Source: HGM11501 sp045123995
Lineage (GTDB): Bacteria > Bacillota > Clostridia > CAKSNL01 > HGM11501
NCBI GenBank assembly: GCA_045123995.1
Contig: JBGVKY010000021.1
Span: 26,525 to 90,524 of the forward strand
Direction of reading: 5' to 3'
DNA length: 64,000 nt
Shown: positions 24,646-34,596 of the stretch, piece after piece
How the letters are laid out: each line of letters starts with the position of its first letter
How positions within the stretch are numbered: position 1 is the stretch's first letter
Made by a program: the position numbers and the translations under genes
The notes under the pieces: model-generated
What the model was told of the DNA's origin: nothing
The model's database searches: none
What the model saw: the letters and a program-made list of their open reading frames with translations, nothing else

Positions 24646-25455
24646 TTACTTGCTGTTGCGGTATTCAGTCGGAGTGAGTCCGGTGTTTTTCTTAAAAAGA
24701 CGGCAGAAGTAAGCCGTGTCGGAAAAACCTAAATTTTCAGCAATTGAATTGATGCTGAGTGTAGTGAATGAAAGCATTCTTTTAGCATTTTCCACCTGGG
24801 AAAACTGGCGGTAACTTACCGGAGACATCCCCGAATAGCGTTTGAAAAGCCTTCTGAAGCAATCAGAAGAAACATGGCATATTTTTGCTATCTCTTCAAT
24901 GCTTAAGTCCGGGGAGGAAGAGTCTTCCATATATAAAATCCCCTGCTCGATGGATCTGAATTCCGGTGGGATTTCCTTCCTGTACATCAGACTTAAATCG
25001 GATAAAAGTCTGTATAACAGGGACTTTACTGAAGATAAAGGAACCAAAGTCTCTCTGAAGGATTTAGTGATTTCCTCCATGGTTTTACGGTACTTGCTGG
25101 AAAAAGCACTTTTAATTATAAAAGGTCTTTCTGAAAGAGAGAAAAGCCCGTTTTTATCGGACAAATTGAATTCAATCAGAAGTGTGGAGGGAAGGGTTTG
25201 GTCTTTTCCTATAAAACGGCACTCATAAACTGAACCCGAGGGGATATAGACAAGGCTTCCTTTTTTTACAAAAAGATGAGTTCCATCCGACTGTTTATAT
25301 TCACCGTCGCAACCTATAAAGTAAAGAAAGGCACTTTGGCGTCTGGGACAGGACATAGTAAATACAGCGCCGTCCTGCCAGTACTGCGACATGGCGAAAA
25401 GATCAGATAAAGAGAAATCAAGGGTATAAATTTCATTGAGGCTTAACGTGCGCAT
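24646..25455 (-). CDS. AraC family transcriptional regulator
   Basis: 269 residues from the ATG at 25453-25455, which follows AAAGGAG; an upstream in-frame start at 25482 has no ribosome site. The C-terminal ~80 residues carry two helix-turn-helix segments (IEEIAKICHVSSDCFRRLFKRY and INSIAENLGFSDTAYFCRLFKKNTGLTPTEYR), the AraC/XylS signature. The N-terminal ~150 residues look like a cupin-type sensor (KKGSLVYIPSGSVYECRF). It sits between operons A and B and reads away from B, so it is likely to control one or more of the three hydrolase operons in response to a sugar. The ligand is unknown. Confidence 0.9.
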   Translation of the reverse strand: MRTLSLNEIYTLDFSLSDLFAMSQYWQDGAVFTMSCPRRQSAFLYFIGCDGEYKQSDGTHLFVKKGSLVYIPSGSVYECRFIGKDQTLPSTLLIEFNLSDKNGLFSLSERPFIIKSAFSSKYRKTMEEITKSFRETLVPLSSVKSLLYRLLSDLSLMYRKEIPPEFRSIEQGILYMEDSSSPDLSIEEIAKICHVSSDCFRRLFKRYSGMSPVSYRQFSQVENAKRMLSFTTLSINSIAENLGFSDTAYFCRLFKKNTGLTPTEYRNSK

Positions 25456-25568
25456 GTGGAAACTCCTTTCTGTTTTGTACAATAATTATAATAGCAAAAG
25501 CCAATAATTTTGTCAAATTTTTTTTATTTTCTGTTTGAAAAGTACAATTTATTTGCCGTATTTTTCTA

Positions 25569-25597
25569 TTGGAAAACAAAGATAAAAGTATTAAAAT
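25569..25597 (+). promoter_or_regulatory. promoter just before the structured RNA
   Basis: TTGGAA (25569-25574), 17-base spacer, TAAAAT (25592-25597). The predicted start, about 25604, falls at the first stem arm of the structure below. Confidence 0.65.
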
Positions 25598-25601
25598 ATA
25601 A

Positions 25602-25687
25602 TTAAGCCGAGGTAAAAACATACAAACCCTTTCTTCCTTTCGTCTTAACAAGAGGACGGGAAGTAAAACCCATTTGCCTCGGCTTAA
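25602..25687 (+). ncRNA. 86-nt structured RNA candidate
   Basis: Closing stem TTAAGCCGAGG (25602-25612) / CCTCGGCTTAA (25677-25687), a perfect 11 bp. Inside lies a bulged hairpin: CTTCC pairs with GGAAG and CGTC with GACG, with TTT bulged out. The flanks, TAAAAACATACAAACCC and TAAAACCC, are A-rich single strands. It lies 230 bases before the paralog B gene. It does not match any riboswitch class I can recall. It could be a free small RNA, a leader element, or a binding platform. No T tract follows, so a transcription stop is not obvious. Confidence 0.55.
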
Positions 25688-25787
25688 ATAAAAATCAGAA
25701 GAAATTTTTAAGATTTCAGAATAAAATTTGCTAAAAGGATTGGATTTAACAGGATGCTTTTTAAGTTTTTTTTCTTTAGCATTGCAT

Positions 25788-25883
25788 AGCATATTGAGTC
25801 AATATCAGCAATATGAAAGTCAATTTAGGCAATGTTTTTTGTTTGTTAAAAGCCTTGATATTTAAAAAAATGTATGTTATACT
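25788..25883 (+). promoter_or_regulatory. promoter of operon B with upstream direct repeats
   Basis: TTGATA (25855-25860), 17-base spacer, TATACT (25878-25883). About 30 bases upstream are two similar copies starting AGCATATTGA (25788) and AGCAATATGA (25807), 19 bases apart, each followed by GTCAAT. Their spacing and position fit AraC-type activator sites. The rest of 25456-25787 holds the RNA element and A/T-rich DNA with no gene. Confidence 0.55.
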
Positions 25884-25916
25884 TAAATCAGGAACAAAAA
25901 TGAAAGGGTGAATAAA

Positions 25917-28610
25917 ATGAAAAAAGTATTTATTTTGCTTTTGGCACTTTCTATGGTTTTATCAATCATCTGTATAGTGCCTGCATCAGCTGAGTTTGAA
26001 GAAGTTCTGGCGACTTCTGCGACAGAACTTGGCAATGCAGAGAAAAGAGAAGACGGCTATGTTATGACAAAGCCCTACGGTTATATTGGAGTTAAAAATA
26101 TCGATTTAACCGGAGCAAAATCCATCGTAATCACAGCGAAAACGGTGGTTACTATGGGTCTTGACGGAGAATGGCTCCAGATAAGAAAGGACTCGGCCAA
26201 GGGTGAGGTTTTGGGCTATGTCCAGATGGGAAAAAACTCAGATGGATATGAAGAATTCCGCGGCTCCTTAAAGGAGACAGAGGGTGTTCACGATTTATAC
26301 TTCGTTTCAACCATCGTAACTGAAAAGTTTGACTGGAATGGTTACATTCCCTACATAATAGAAAGCTTCAGGCTTTCAAGCGAGGAATATGTTGCACCTA
26401 AGTATGTTCCGGTTCCCGATTCTGCTATAATCGACCACAAGGTTACCACATGGGCGATGACTGACGATTTGGGCAGAAAGGTTACTGACTTTGAAGAGGT
26501 TGGACCTTTTAGAGAAGATAAACAAGTTGGCCTTTTCTACTTTTTAACAAAGACAACAGCTTCTGCCAACAGAGCTGTTATAAACATGAGCCAGTTCCAG
26601 AAGGAGCATCCGGAAGCGATGCTTGTATACAATCACCCTGCTTGGGGAGTTGCCTCTGAAACCCTGCATTTCTGGAACGAGCCTTTGTTCGGATATTACC
26701 TTTCCTGCGACTATTTCGTTACAAGAAAGCATGCTGAAATGTTTGCAGCAGCAGGCGTTGATGTAATACTTTTTGACAACACAAATAACTCGAGATTATA
26801 TAAAGAAAGCACTGACGTATTGTTTCAGTCTTTCCGAGATGCAAGGGAAGACGGAATAGACGTTCCTAAAATTGCATACTATCTGCCTTTCGGCCCCGAC
26901 AACTATCTTAACAAGAGTGCCATCATGAAGGGTTATATGAACGTATACAGAAATGAAGACTGGAAAGACCTCTGGTTCTACTGGGAGGGCAAACCTTTAA
27001 TGGTAGCATGGACTTCTAAGTTAGTGCCTGAAGAAGGCGATGCAGAGGATGAAGCTTTAATAAAGGAAATCAAGGATTTCTTTACCTTCCGAGGCGGACA
27101 GCCCGGTCACTCTCAGGGACAGGTTCTAAAAAATCAGTGGAGCTGGTCTGAAAACTATCCTCAGCACGGATTTACTCCCAACGAGGACGGAACATTTGAA
27201 ATGGCAGCAGCTAGCGTAGCGGTAAATGAGTCTTATATAAGATGGTCGATTACCGCTATGAGCGATCCCTTTGTAACAGGAAGAAACTATACCGACCTTT
27301 TGGGTCCTGATAAGACAGAGGGAGCATATAAGTACGGCTATTTCTTCAAAGAGCAGGTTGATAGGGTTATGGAAATTGACCCCCAGCTTATGTTCATCAC
27401 AGGATGGAACGAATGGACAGGCGGAAGATTCGAATCCTGGAACGGAATTGTAAATGCCAGTCAGGACTCCTTTGATAACAACGGAAGCCGTGACTGCGAG
27501 CCTACCAGAGGCGACATGAAGGACAATTACTATGCTCTTATGGTAGATGCTATAAGAAGATTCAAGGGGGCAGAGCCCGCACCGGTAGCAGGTGCTGAGA
27601 AGACTATCAATCTTTCTGACGTGAACACATGGGCAGACGTTACTCCTGTATATACCAACTTCAAGGGTACATATATAAGAAACAGCAAAGGACTTGGAAA
27701 AGTAACATACGAAAACTACACCCAGAGAAATAACGTTGTAATTTCAAAGGTTTCAAGAGATTATACTAATATGTATTTCTATGCTGAAACTGAAAAGGCT
27801 ATCACAAATGCCGAGGGTGAAGAGTGGATGAAGCTTTACCTTGATGTTGACAGAAATCATGCAACAGGCTGGGAGGGTTATGACTTTGTTATAAATAGCC
27901 CGGCTCCCGGCGCAATTTCCTCTCTCAACAAGGACGGAAGTCTTAATGTACTCGGAAATGCCCAGTATGTGGTTTCGGGCAACACCTTGTCAATCATGGT
28001 GCCCAAGGCGATGATTGGAATTGGCGCAGGTGCGCAGGTTAACATAGAATTCAAGTGGGTTGACAATGCAAAGGGCGGCGATATATTAAACTTCTACGTT
28101 GATGGTAAAGCAGCCCCCTTAGGAAGATTTAACTATATCTATTCAGAAAGAGCACAGATGAGTCTTTCTTCTGAAGAAAGAGCAGCACTTTCCGGAGTTA
28201 CTGTTGTAAAAGACGGCTCCAACCGTGCCTTTGTAAACGGAGGTAAGGTTTATACCTATGACCCCGATACACGTTACGGCGTTATGAGAATAAACGGGGT
28301 TATGTATATACCTACATATCTCCTTGAAGATTCACTTAAGATAAAAACAACATGGGAGCCTGACAGACTTATGCTTAAGCTTGATGGCAAAAAATTCGTG
28401 TATACAACTGTTGGTGAGCTTTTTGCAAGAACCGAAGGTGTACTTACATCTCTTTCTAATCCTGCAACTGTAATAGACGGAATCACCTACATTCCCGTAA
28501 GCATGCTTTCTGAATGTTTAGGCCTTGAAATTTACGAAAACGGAGCATTGACAGCTTTCGGTAACAATATTAACAAGGCGGCTGTAGATGCTCTTGCATC
28601 TAAGTTTTAA
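25917..28610 (+). CDS. secreted GH99/WbsX-like putative glycoside hydrolase, paralog B
   Basis: 897 residues from the ATG at 25917, which follows GAAAGGG; the GTG at 25908 overlaps that site. Same architecture as paralog A: signal peptide, CBM6-like sandwich, TIM barrel (FITGWNEWTGGRFESW near 500), CBM9-like domain, stalk-like C-terminus. It differs by replacing A's FYWTWHHRG with FYFLTKTTAS, so the active-site rim may differ. Its discoidin partner follows after 18 bases. It sits under its own promoter with repeat sites that may bind the AraC protein. Confidence 0.75.
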   Translation: MKKVFILLLALSMVLSIICIVPASAEFEEVLATSATELGNAEKREDGYVMTKPYGYIGVKNIDLTGAKSIVITAKTVVTMGLDGEWLQIRKDSAKGEVLGYVQMGKNSDGYEEFRGSLKETEGVHDLYFVSTIVTEKFDWNGYIPYIIESFRLSSEEYVAPKYVPVPDSAIIDHKVTTWAMTDDLGRKVTDFEEVGPFREDKQVGLFYFLTKTTASANRAVINMSQFQKEHPEAMLVYNHPAWGVASETLHFWNEPLFGYYLSCDYFVTRKHAEMFAAAGVDVILFDNTNNSRLYKESTDVLFQSFRDAREDGIDVPKIAYYLPFGPDNYLNKSAIMKGYMNVYRNEDWKDLWFYWEGKPLMVAWTSKLVPEEGDAEDEALIKEIKDFFTFRGGQPGHSQGQVLKNQWSWSENYPQHGFTPNEDGTFEMAAASVAVNESYIRWSITAMSDPFVTGRNYTDLLGPDKTEGAYKYGYFFKEQVDRVMEIDPQLMFITGWNEWTGGRFESWNGIVNASQDSFDNNGSRDCEPTRGDMKDNYYALMVDAIRRFKGAEPAPVAGAEKTINLSDVNTWADVTPVYTNFKGTYIRNSKGLGKVTYENYTQRNNVVISKVSRDYTNMYFYAETEKAITNAEGEEWMKLYLDVDRNHATGWEGYDFVINSPAPGAISSLNKDGSLNVLGNAQYVVSGNTLSIMVPKAMIGIGAGAQVNIEFKWVDNAKGGDILNFYVDGKAAPLGRFNYIYSERAQMSLSSEERAALSGVTVVKDGSNRAFVNGGKVYTYDPDTRYGVMRINGVMYIPTYLLEDSLKIKTTWEPDRLMLKLDGKKFVYTTVGELFARTEGVLTSLSNPATVIDGITYIPVSMLSECLGLEIYENGALTAFGNNINKAAVDALASKF

Positions 28611-28628
28611 GAAGGGGGGAGCTTATAA

Positions 28629-31600
28629 ATGAAAAAATTATTATCCTTGATGTTGAGTGTTTTGATTATACTCACCCTGTGTGCGGGTATGTCTTTTGCT
28701 GCAGATAAGGCAGATGAGCACCCTGTAAATAATGTTAAAGTTTATGCCTCCAGCGAAAATAAGAATGGTAATAACGTTGTAGATCCCGCTACAGATGCCA
28801 TAGACGGCGATATGGCAACCTACTGGTTCACCCAGATAACAAATCCCGATCCCATGCCTCACTACATCACTTTGGAATATTCATCCGAAATTGTGGTTGG
28901 CGGATTAAGATGGTATCCCAGACAGGATTCTCCTGCTGGAAGAATATCCACTTGCGAAGTATATCTTTCAAATGACAATAAGACATTCCAGAAGGTGGCT
29001 GAAGGAACCGGAAATCCCTCATCGCAAGATGCTATAACGGTTACCTTCAGCCAGAACTACAAGGCAAAATTCATAAGACTTCAGTTTACAAAGACTCACG
29101 GAAGCTTCGGAAGTGCAGCGGAGGTCCGTGCACTTAAGGCAGTTTCCGGAAAATCAACGGCTTCCCTTAATCCTACGGTTACTGCAGCAAGCCTTTCCAA
29201 CGGAAAAGACGGTTCGACAGCTTCAAATGCCGGAGCAGGCAGCTCTGCTTCAACTTTAGGAGCAAGTGATGAATATGATGTTACAAACTGCAAGGTAACA
29301 TCTTCCAGTGAAAATAAAAACGGAGATAAGCTTACTAATCCTGCTACAAAAGCATTGGACGGGGACTTAAAAACCTACTGGTTCACTCAGATAACAAATC
29401 CCGCCCCCATGCCTCACCATATCACAATAGAATATCCTTCTGAAATTGAAGTTGGCGGTTTAAGGTGGTATCCCAGACAGGATTCTCCTGCTGGAAGAAT
29501 ATCCACTTGCGAAGTATATCTTTCAAATGACAATAAGACATTCCAGAAGGTGGCAGACGGTAAAGGAAGCCCCTCGTCTCCTGAAACATTAACATTTACT
29601 TTTGATAAGAACTATAAGGCAAAATTCATAAGACTTCAGTTTACAAAGACTCACGGAGATTTGGCAGGAGCGGCAGAAATCCGTGTACTTAAGCCCATTG
29701 CAGGAAAGGCTACAGAAGCGCTTAATCCTACTATTAAAGCAGAGTCCCTTGCCAACGGAGTGGTGGCAGGCGGTTCTTCAGGACTTGCGGAGCTTCCTGT
29801 AACATTCTGGAAGGCAACTGCTTCTTCCACAAATGCAAATAACAATGTACCTGCCGAGGTACCCAAAAGAGCGTTTGACAACAATTTGAAGACACACTGG
29901 CAGTCTCGAATCACTCCCCGGGCGATGCCACCTCATTATATAGCGATAGAATTACCTGAAATTCAGGCAATCGGCGGTCTTCGCTATTATCCCAGACCTG
30001 ACAGTGGTGTTGGTATTGCCTCCAAGTATGAGGTATGGCTTTCTTATGACAACGTAAATTATCAAAAGGTCGCAGAGGGCGACTGGGAATTAAATACTGA
30101 TGTCAAGGACATTGTATTTGACAAAAACTACCAGACGAAGTTTATACGCTTTAGAATTATAGAAGGATCGATAAACTTCGGTTCGGCTGCGGAAATCCGT
30201 GCACTTGCCCCCGACAGCAAAAAGGAAACTGCACTTCTTACTCCTACAGTAAAGGCATCGGAAATCGGAGGAACGGAAAATACAGGTATTGTGGAATGCG
30301 AAGAAATTCCTGCAGTAATCGATGACACCGTTTTATCTCTTGACGAACTTTCCGTAAAGGGCTGGACGTTTGATGTTTCCTCTTTCAATAAGGGAAGAGA
30401 GCCTGAAAAGGCAATCGACGGTGATGTTAGCACCTGGTGGTTTACAAATCTTGAGCCCCAGGCAGAAAAGCCCCCTCACCATATCACCATGATTTTACCG
30501 GAAGAAACTGCTGTAAGCGGTCTTCGTTACTACGAATGCACCCAGTCTCCTGCAGGAAGATGCACAAAGTATGAAGTTTATGTTTCTCACGACGGTGTAA
30601 GCTTTGAAAAGATTGCCTACGGACAGTGGGAAAACGCAAAGAACAACAGAGCAGTATATTTCCCCATGAATGTTAAGGTGAAAGCTGTTAAGTTTGTGGT
30701 TCTTGGAGCCCACGGAGATTACGGTGCTGCCGGTGAAATCAGACTTGTAAAGGAAAATCCCGAAAAAGAAACAGTTGAAGCAAAGGATTTTGTTGAAAAG
30801 AAAACAAAATACAACCTGGTTGAAACTGTTATGCCCGGAATAGAAATAACATCTAACAAGCCTGAAAATTATCCTGCCATCAACATGTTTGACGAAAACG
30901 CAGCAAGCTACTACAGTACAAAGCAGGTGACAGGAGAGGATGCTTTCCCCATAAACATCAACTTCAATTTAAAGGGATCATTCACATTAAACGGTATTAG
31001 ATATTTCCCTGTTTGCGATGATGATGTAAAGGGAAAATTAAAGGATTTTGACGTAGAATATTCTCTTGACGGAGTAAATTATACAAAAATCGGAAATTAC
31101 AAGGTAGACAGAGAGACTGTTGATTTTCAGGGAGAGACATATATCTTTGATACTCCCGTTACTGCTAAATATGTGAGAATTGTTGTAAATGATGCACTTG
31201 GTCTTTTGGCAGCAATAGGCGAATTAAGATTTTTGCAGACAGAAGAAAATCAGTTTAATGACCTTAATAATTCGGGAGAAAGATATGTTCTTAAAATCGG
31301 CTCCAATGAAATAAAGGTTAAGAAAAACGGCGTTGAATCTACAGTTACGACAGACGTTGCACCCTTTATAAGAAACGGCTCTACCTTAATTCCTTTAAGA
31401 GGTCTCTTAGAGCAGATGGAAGCAAAGGTTAACTGGATTGACTACGACCAGAAGATTGAGGTTGTAACCCAGAACGGAACATATATGTTGTTCCAGATTG
31501 AAAATCCCAGAGTGTTTGTAGATAAAGTGCGTCATGGTCTGCCCGTTGCACCCATGATAAAGGACGGAAGAACATTTATTCCTCTCCGTTTCGTATCAGA

Positions 31601-31661
31601 AAATATGGGATATAATGTTTCCTGGAACGGAGAAACCCAGGAAATAACCATAGAAAGCTAA
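28629..31661 (+). CDS. secreted discoidin (F5/8 type C) protein, 5 domains, paralog B
   Basis: 1010 residues. Signal peptide 1-24; five discoidin-like units beginning near residues 28, 214, 386, 572 and 735; a stalk-like C-terminus from about 884 (GRTFIPLRFVSENMGY). Units 1 and 2 are close copies: 89 bases are identical at 28911-28999 and 29466-29554, and a 42-base stretch is also identical near 29060 and 29616. Ser/Thr/Gly/Ala-rich linkers separate the units. Expected role: cell-surface or substrate binding with its operon partner. A terminator follows. Confidence 0.8.
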   Translation: MKKLLSLMLSVLIILTLCAGMSFAADKADEHPVNNVKVYASSENKNGNNVVDPATDAIDGDMATYWFTQITNPDPMPHYITLEYSSEIVVGGLRWYPRQDSPAGRISTCEVYLSNDNKTFQKVAEGTGNPSSQDAITVTFSQNYKAKFIRLQFTKTHGSFGSAAEVRALKAVSGKSTASLNPTVTAASLSNGKDGSTASNAGAGSSASTLGASDEYDVTNCKVTSSSENKNGDKLTNPATKALDGDLKTYWFTQITNPAPMPHHITIEYPSEIEVGGLRWYPRQDSPAGRISTCEVYLSNDNKTFQKVADGKGSPSSPETLTFTFDKNYKAKFIRLQFTKTHGDLAGAAEIRVLKPIAGKATEALNPTIKAESLANGVVAGGSSGLAELPVTFWKATASSTNANNNVPAEVPKRAFDNNLKTHWQSRITPRAMPPHYIAIELPEIQAIGGLRYYPRPDSGVGIASKYEVWLSYDNVNYQKVAEGDWELNTDVKDIVFDKNYQTKFIRFRIIEGSINFGSAAEIRALAPDSKKETALLTPTVKASEIGGTENTGIVECEEIPAVIDDTVLSLDELSVKGWTFDVSSFNKGREPEKAIDGDVSTWWFTNLEPQAEKPPHHITMILPEETAVSGLRYYECTQSPAGRCTKYEVYVSHDGVSFEKIAYGQWENAKNNRAVYFPMNVKVKAVKFVVLGAHGDYGAAGEIRLVKENPEKETVEAKDFVEKKTKYNLVETVMPGIEITSNKPENYPAINMFDENAASYYSTKQVTGEDAFPININFNLKGSFTLNGIRYFPVCDDDVKGKLKDFDVEYSLDGVNYTKIGNYKVDRETVDFQGETYIFDTPVTAKYVRIVVNDALGLLAAIGELRFLQTEENQFNDLNNSGERYVLKIGSNEIKVKKNGVESTVTTDVAPFIRNGSTLIPLRGLLEQMEAKVNWIDYDQKIEVVTQNGTYMLFQIENPRVFVDKVRHGLPVAPMIKDGRTFIPLRFVSENMGYNVSWNGETQEITIES
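28911..28999 (+). repeat. 89-bp exact repeat in discoidin units, copy 1
   Basis: Identical to 29466-29554, offset 555 bases, inside discoidin unit 1. Confidence 0.9.
29466..29554 (+). repeat. 89-bp exact repeat in discoidin units, copy 2
   Basis: Identical to 28911-28999, inside discoidin unit 2. Confidence 0.9.
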
Positions 31662-31678
31662 TTTAACTGCTTTTTGGA

Positions 31679-31715
31679 AGAGCACTCTGCGGGAACTGCG
31701 GAGTGCTCTTTTTCT
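31679..31715 (+). terminator. intrinsic terminator of operon B
   Basis: A 12-bp stem AGAGCACTCTGC / GCGGAGTGCTCT (one G-U), 7-base loop, then T residues. Confidence 0.88.
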
Positions 31716-31834
31716 CAACTTTATTTGTTTAAATTTTCTAAAAAAGTTGAAATATATGGTAATATTGAACTATCGGTAGGCAAAACACAGGTTTATAAAG
31801 TCTTAAATTCTCAACATAAGTCTGTTTTTATATG

Positions 31835-31863
31835 TTGATTTCAAAGCCCTTTGATGATATAAT
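31835..31863 (+). promoter_or_regulatory. promoter of operon C
   Basis: TTGATT (31835-31840), 17-base spacer, TATAAT (31858-31863) with an extended TGA before the -10. Confidence 0.75.
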
Positions 31864-31893
31864 TAAGATATACCAAAAGAAAGGGTGAAATAA

Positions 31894-34578
31894 ATGAAAA
31901 AAGTGTTTAACTTGTTTCTGGCACTGACACTTGTTTTATCGGTTATTTCAAGTTTTCCCTCATGGGGATTTGGACCGGTTTCGGCAGAAACAGCAGGTAT
32001 GGTAAGTGCGGCTACAAAAAATGACGGGGGCTATACAATGGATAAGCCTTACGGGTACATCGGCTTTAAGGATGTGGATTTGACTGGCGCGAAATCCATC
32101 ATAATCACAGCCGAAAGTACTGTTACAAAAAGCATGGACGGAGAATGGCTTCAGGTGAGAATTGACTCAGCCAAGGGTAAAATTATAGGCTATGTAGGTC
32201 TTACCGAAACTACCAAGGGAGATAAGGAATTCAAAGGCTCCTTGGAAGCTACAGATGGAGTTCATGACTTATATCTGGTTTCAACAATTGTTGCAGAACA
32301 GTTTGAGAGAAACAGCAAATATCCTTACATAATAAAAAGCTTTACACTTTCTTCTGAAGAATATGTAAAACCAGCTTATGTTCCCATACCTGATTCAGCT
32401 TTAATTGACCATAACGAAACGACATGGGCAATGACTGACGATTTAGGAAGAAAGGTTGCGGACTTTGAAGAGGTTGGCCCTGTAAGAGAGGGAAAACAGG
32501 CGGGCATATTCTACTGGACATGGCGCACAAGCTCTGATTTGGACAGAGCTCTTAATATGTCTGAGTTTGCAAAGGAGCATCCCGAAGCAAAGCATGTTTA
32601 CGACCATCCGGCGTGGGGAAGTGTTGCGGGAACAAGCCACTTCTGGAACGAACCATTATTCGGCTTTTATTCATCGGTTGACTATTTCGTTGCAAGAAAG
32701 CATGCTGAAATGTTTGCAGCTGCAGGCATTGACGTTTTGTTCTTTGACTGCACAAATAACGCCCGTACATTTAAAGAAGGTACAGACGTATTATTTAGGG
32801 CATTGAAGGACGCAAGAGCTGATGGAATAAATGCTCCGAAAATTGTATATTATATGCCTTTCGGTCCTTCAAACTATCACAACAAGAGCGCAATAACCAG
32901 AGCATATTTCAATACATATAAGGATGATAACTGGTCCGACCTCTGGTTCTACTGGGAGGGTAAGCCTTTGATGATTGCATATACCAATGTACTCACTCCC
33001 GTAGAAGGCGATGCCGAAGACGCAGCTTTAATGGAAGAGATCAAAAATTTCTTTACATTCCGTGGCGGTCAGCCCGGTCATCATAACGGTCAGGTTCTTC
33101 CTAACCAGTGGGGTTGGTCTGAAAACTATCCTCAGAACGGATATACAAAGAATGAAGACGGCACATTCGAGCAGGCAACAGTAAGCGTGGCTGTAAATGA
33201 TTCCTATGTAAGAGGTGACATTACTGCCATGAACGATCCCTTCGTAACAGGCAGAAGCTACACTGCCCTTTTAGGTCACGACAAGTCTGCCGGCTCATAT
33301 AAGTACGGCTACTTCTTTACAGAACAGCTTAACCGCGCACTTGAAATCGATCCTGAATTTTTGTTTATCACAGGCTGGAACGAATGGACAGGCGGAAGAC
33401 TTAATTCCTGGTACGGAATTGCAAATGCCAGCCAGGACTCCTATGACAATGACGGAAGCCGAGATATGGAACCCACCAAGGGCGATATGAAGGATAACTA
33501 CTATGCACTTTTGGTTGATGCAGTTCGTAAGTTTAAGGGTGCAGAGCCCAATCCCGTGGCAGGCTATGAAAAGACAATCAATCTTTCAGATGTGAACACA
33601 TGGGCAGACGTTACTCCCGAATACAGAAACTTTAAGGGTACTTATACCAGAAATGATAGAGGTTTCAGCGGAGTTACATACGAAAACTATACCCAGAGAA
33701 ACAATGTAGTAGTTTCAAAGGTATCAAGAGACTATACAAATCTTTACTTCTATGCCCAGACCGAAAAGGCTATAACGGCACCCGAGGGCGATGCCTGGAT
33801 GAAGCTTTATCTTGATGTTGACAGAAATCATGCAACAGGCTGGGAAGGCTATGACTTTGTTATAAACTGCCCCACACCCGGTGTCATTTCTTCTCTCAAC
33901 AAAGACGGAAGCACCAATGTACTTGGTAATGCACAGTATGTAGTAAACGGAAATACATTATCCATTATGGTTCCCAAAGCAATGGTAGGTATCACGGCGG
34001 GAGCAATTGTTGATATAGAATTCAAGTGGGTAGACAATGCAAGGGGAGACATAATGAATTTCTATGTTGACGGAAAGTCAGCTCCCATGGGTAGATTTAA
34101 CTATATCTACACCGAAAAGGCACAAAAGAGCTTATCTGCTGATGAGAGAGCGGCCCTTAAAGGTGTAACCGTTGTAGCTGACGGCTCTAACAGAGCATTC
34201 GTAAACGGTGGAAAGATTTACACCTACGATCCCGATACACGCTACGGCGCAATGAGAATAAACGGTGTAATGTATATTCCCACATACTTCCTTGCCGATG
34301 CACTTAACTTAAAGACAGTATGGGAACCCGACAGACTCATTCTTAAATTAAGAGGTACTGATGCACTTTATACCACTGTTGGTACAAACCAGATAAGAAA
34401 GAACGGTGTTCTTTTGACACTTACAAATCCCGCAACAGTAATTAACGGAATTCCCTATATTCCTGTAAGCTTACTTTCCGAAGCTTTGGGAATTGAGGTT
34501 TACGAAAACGGATCACTTACTGCATTTGGTACTAATATCAATCAGGCGGCAGTAAATGCCTTAGCTACGGAATTTTAA
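31894..34578 (+). CDS. secreted GH99/WbsX-like putative glycoside hydrolase, paralog C
   Basis: 894 residues, with the same domain order as paralogs A and B. A signal peptide ends near residue 30. The barrel has FYWTWRTSS, WNEPLFGFY and FITGWNEWTGGRLNSW; the CBM9-like and stalk-like parts are close to those of A (ADGSNRAFVNGGKIYTYDP). By eye it combines A-like barrel and stalk features with a B-like signal peptide region. It starts at an ATG after AAAGGG. Its discoidin partner is 18 bases downstream. Specificity is unknown. Confidence 0.75.
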   Translation: MKKVFNLFLALTLVLSVISSFPSWGFGPVSAETAGMVSAATKNDGGYTMDKPYGYIGFKDVDLTGAKSIIITAESTVTKSMDGEWLQVRIDSAKGKIIGYVGLTETTKGDKEFKGSLEATDGVHDLYLVSTIVAEQFERNSKYPYIIKSFTLSSEEYVKPAYVPIPDSALIDHNETTWAMTDDLGRKVADFEEVGPVREGKQAGIFYWTWRTSSDLDRALNMSEFAKEHPEAKHVYDHPAWGSVAGTSHFWNEPLFGFYSSVDYFVARKHAEMFAAAGIDVLFFDCTNNARTFKEGTDVLFRALKDARADGINAPKIVYYMPFGPSNYHNKSAITRAYFNTYKDDNWSDLWFYWEGKPLMIAYTNVLTPVEGDAEDAALMEEIKNFFTFRGGQPGHHNGQVLPNQWGWSENYPQNGYTKNEDGTFEQATVSVAVNDSYVRGDITAMNDPFVTGRSYTALLGHDKSAGSYKYGYFFTEQLNRALEIDPEFLFITGWNEWTGGRLNSWYGIANASQDSYDNDGSRDMEPTKGDMKDNYYALLVDAVRKFKGAEPNPVAGYEKTINLSDVNTWADVTPEYRNFKGTYTRNDRGFSGVTYENYTQRNNVVVSKVSRDYTNLYFYAQTEKAITAPEGDAWMKLYLDVDRNHATGWEGYDFVINCPTPGVISSLNKDGSTNVLGNAQYVVNGNTLSIMVPKAMVGITAGAIVDIEFKWVDNARGDIMNFYVDGKSAPMGRFNYIYTEKAQKSLSADERAALKGVTVVADGSNRAFVNGGKIYTYDPDTRYGAMRINGVMYIPTYFLADALNLKTVWEPDRLILKLRGTDALYTTVGTNQIRKNGVLLTLTNPATVINGIPYIPVSLLSEALGIEVYENGSLTAFGTNINQAAVNALATEF

Positions 34579-34596
34579 GAAGGGGGGAGCTTATAA

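Noticed and set aside
20506..34578. Copper amine oxidase enzymes
   Set aside because: Only the N-terminal-type stalk domain of that family is visible; no catalytic domain with the TPQ-site motif is present.
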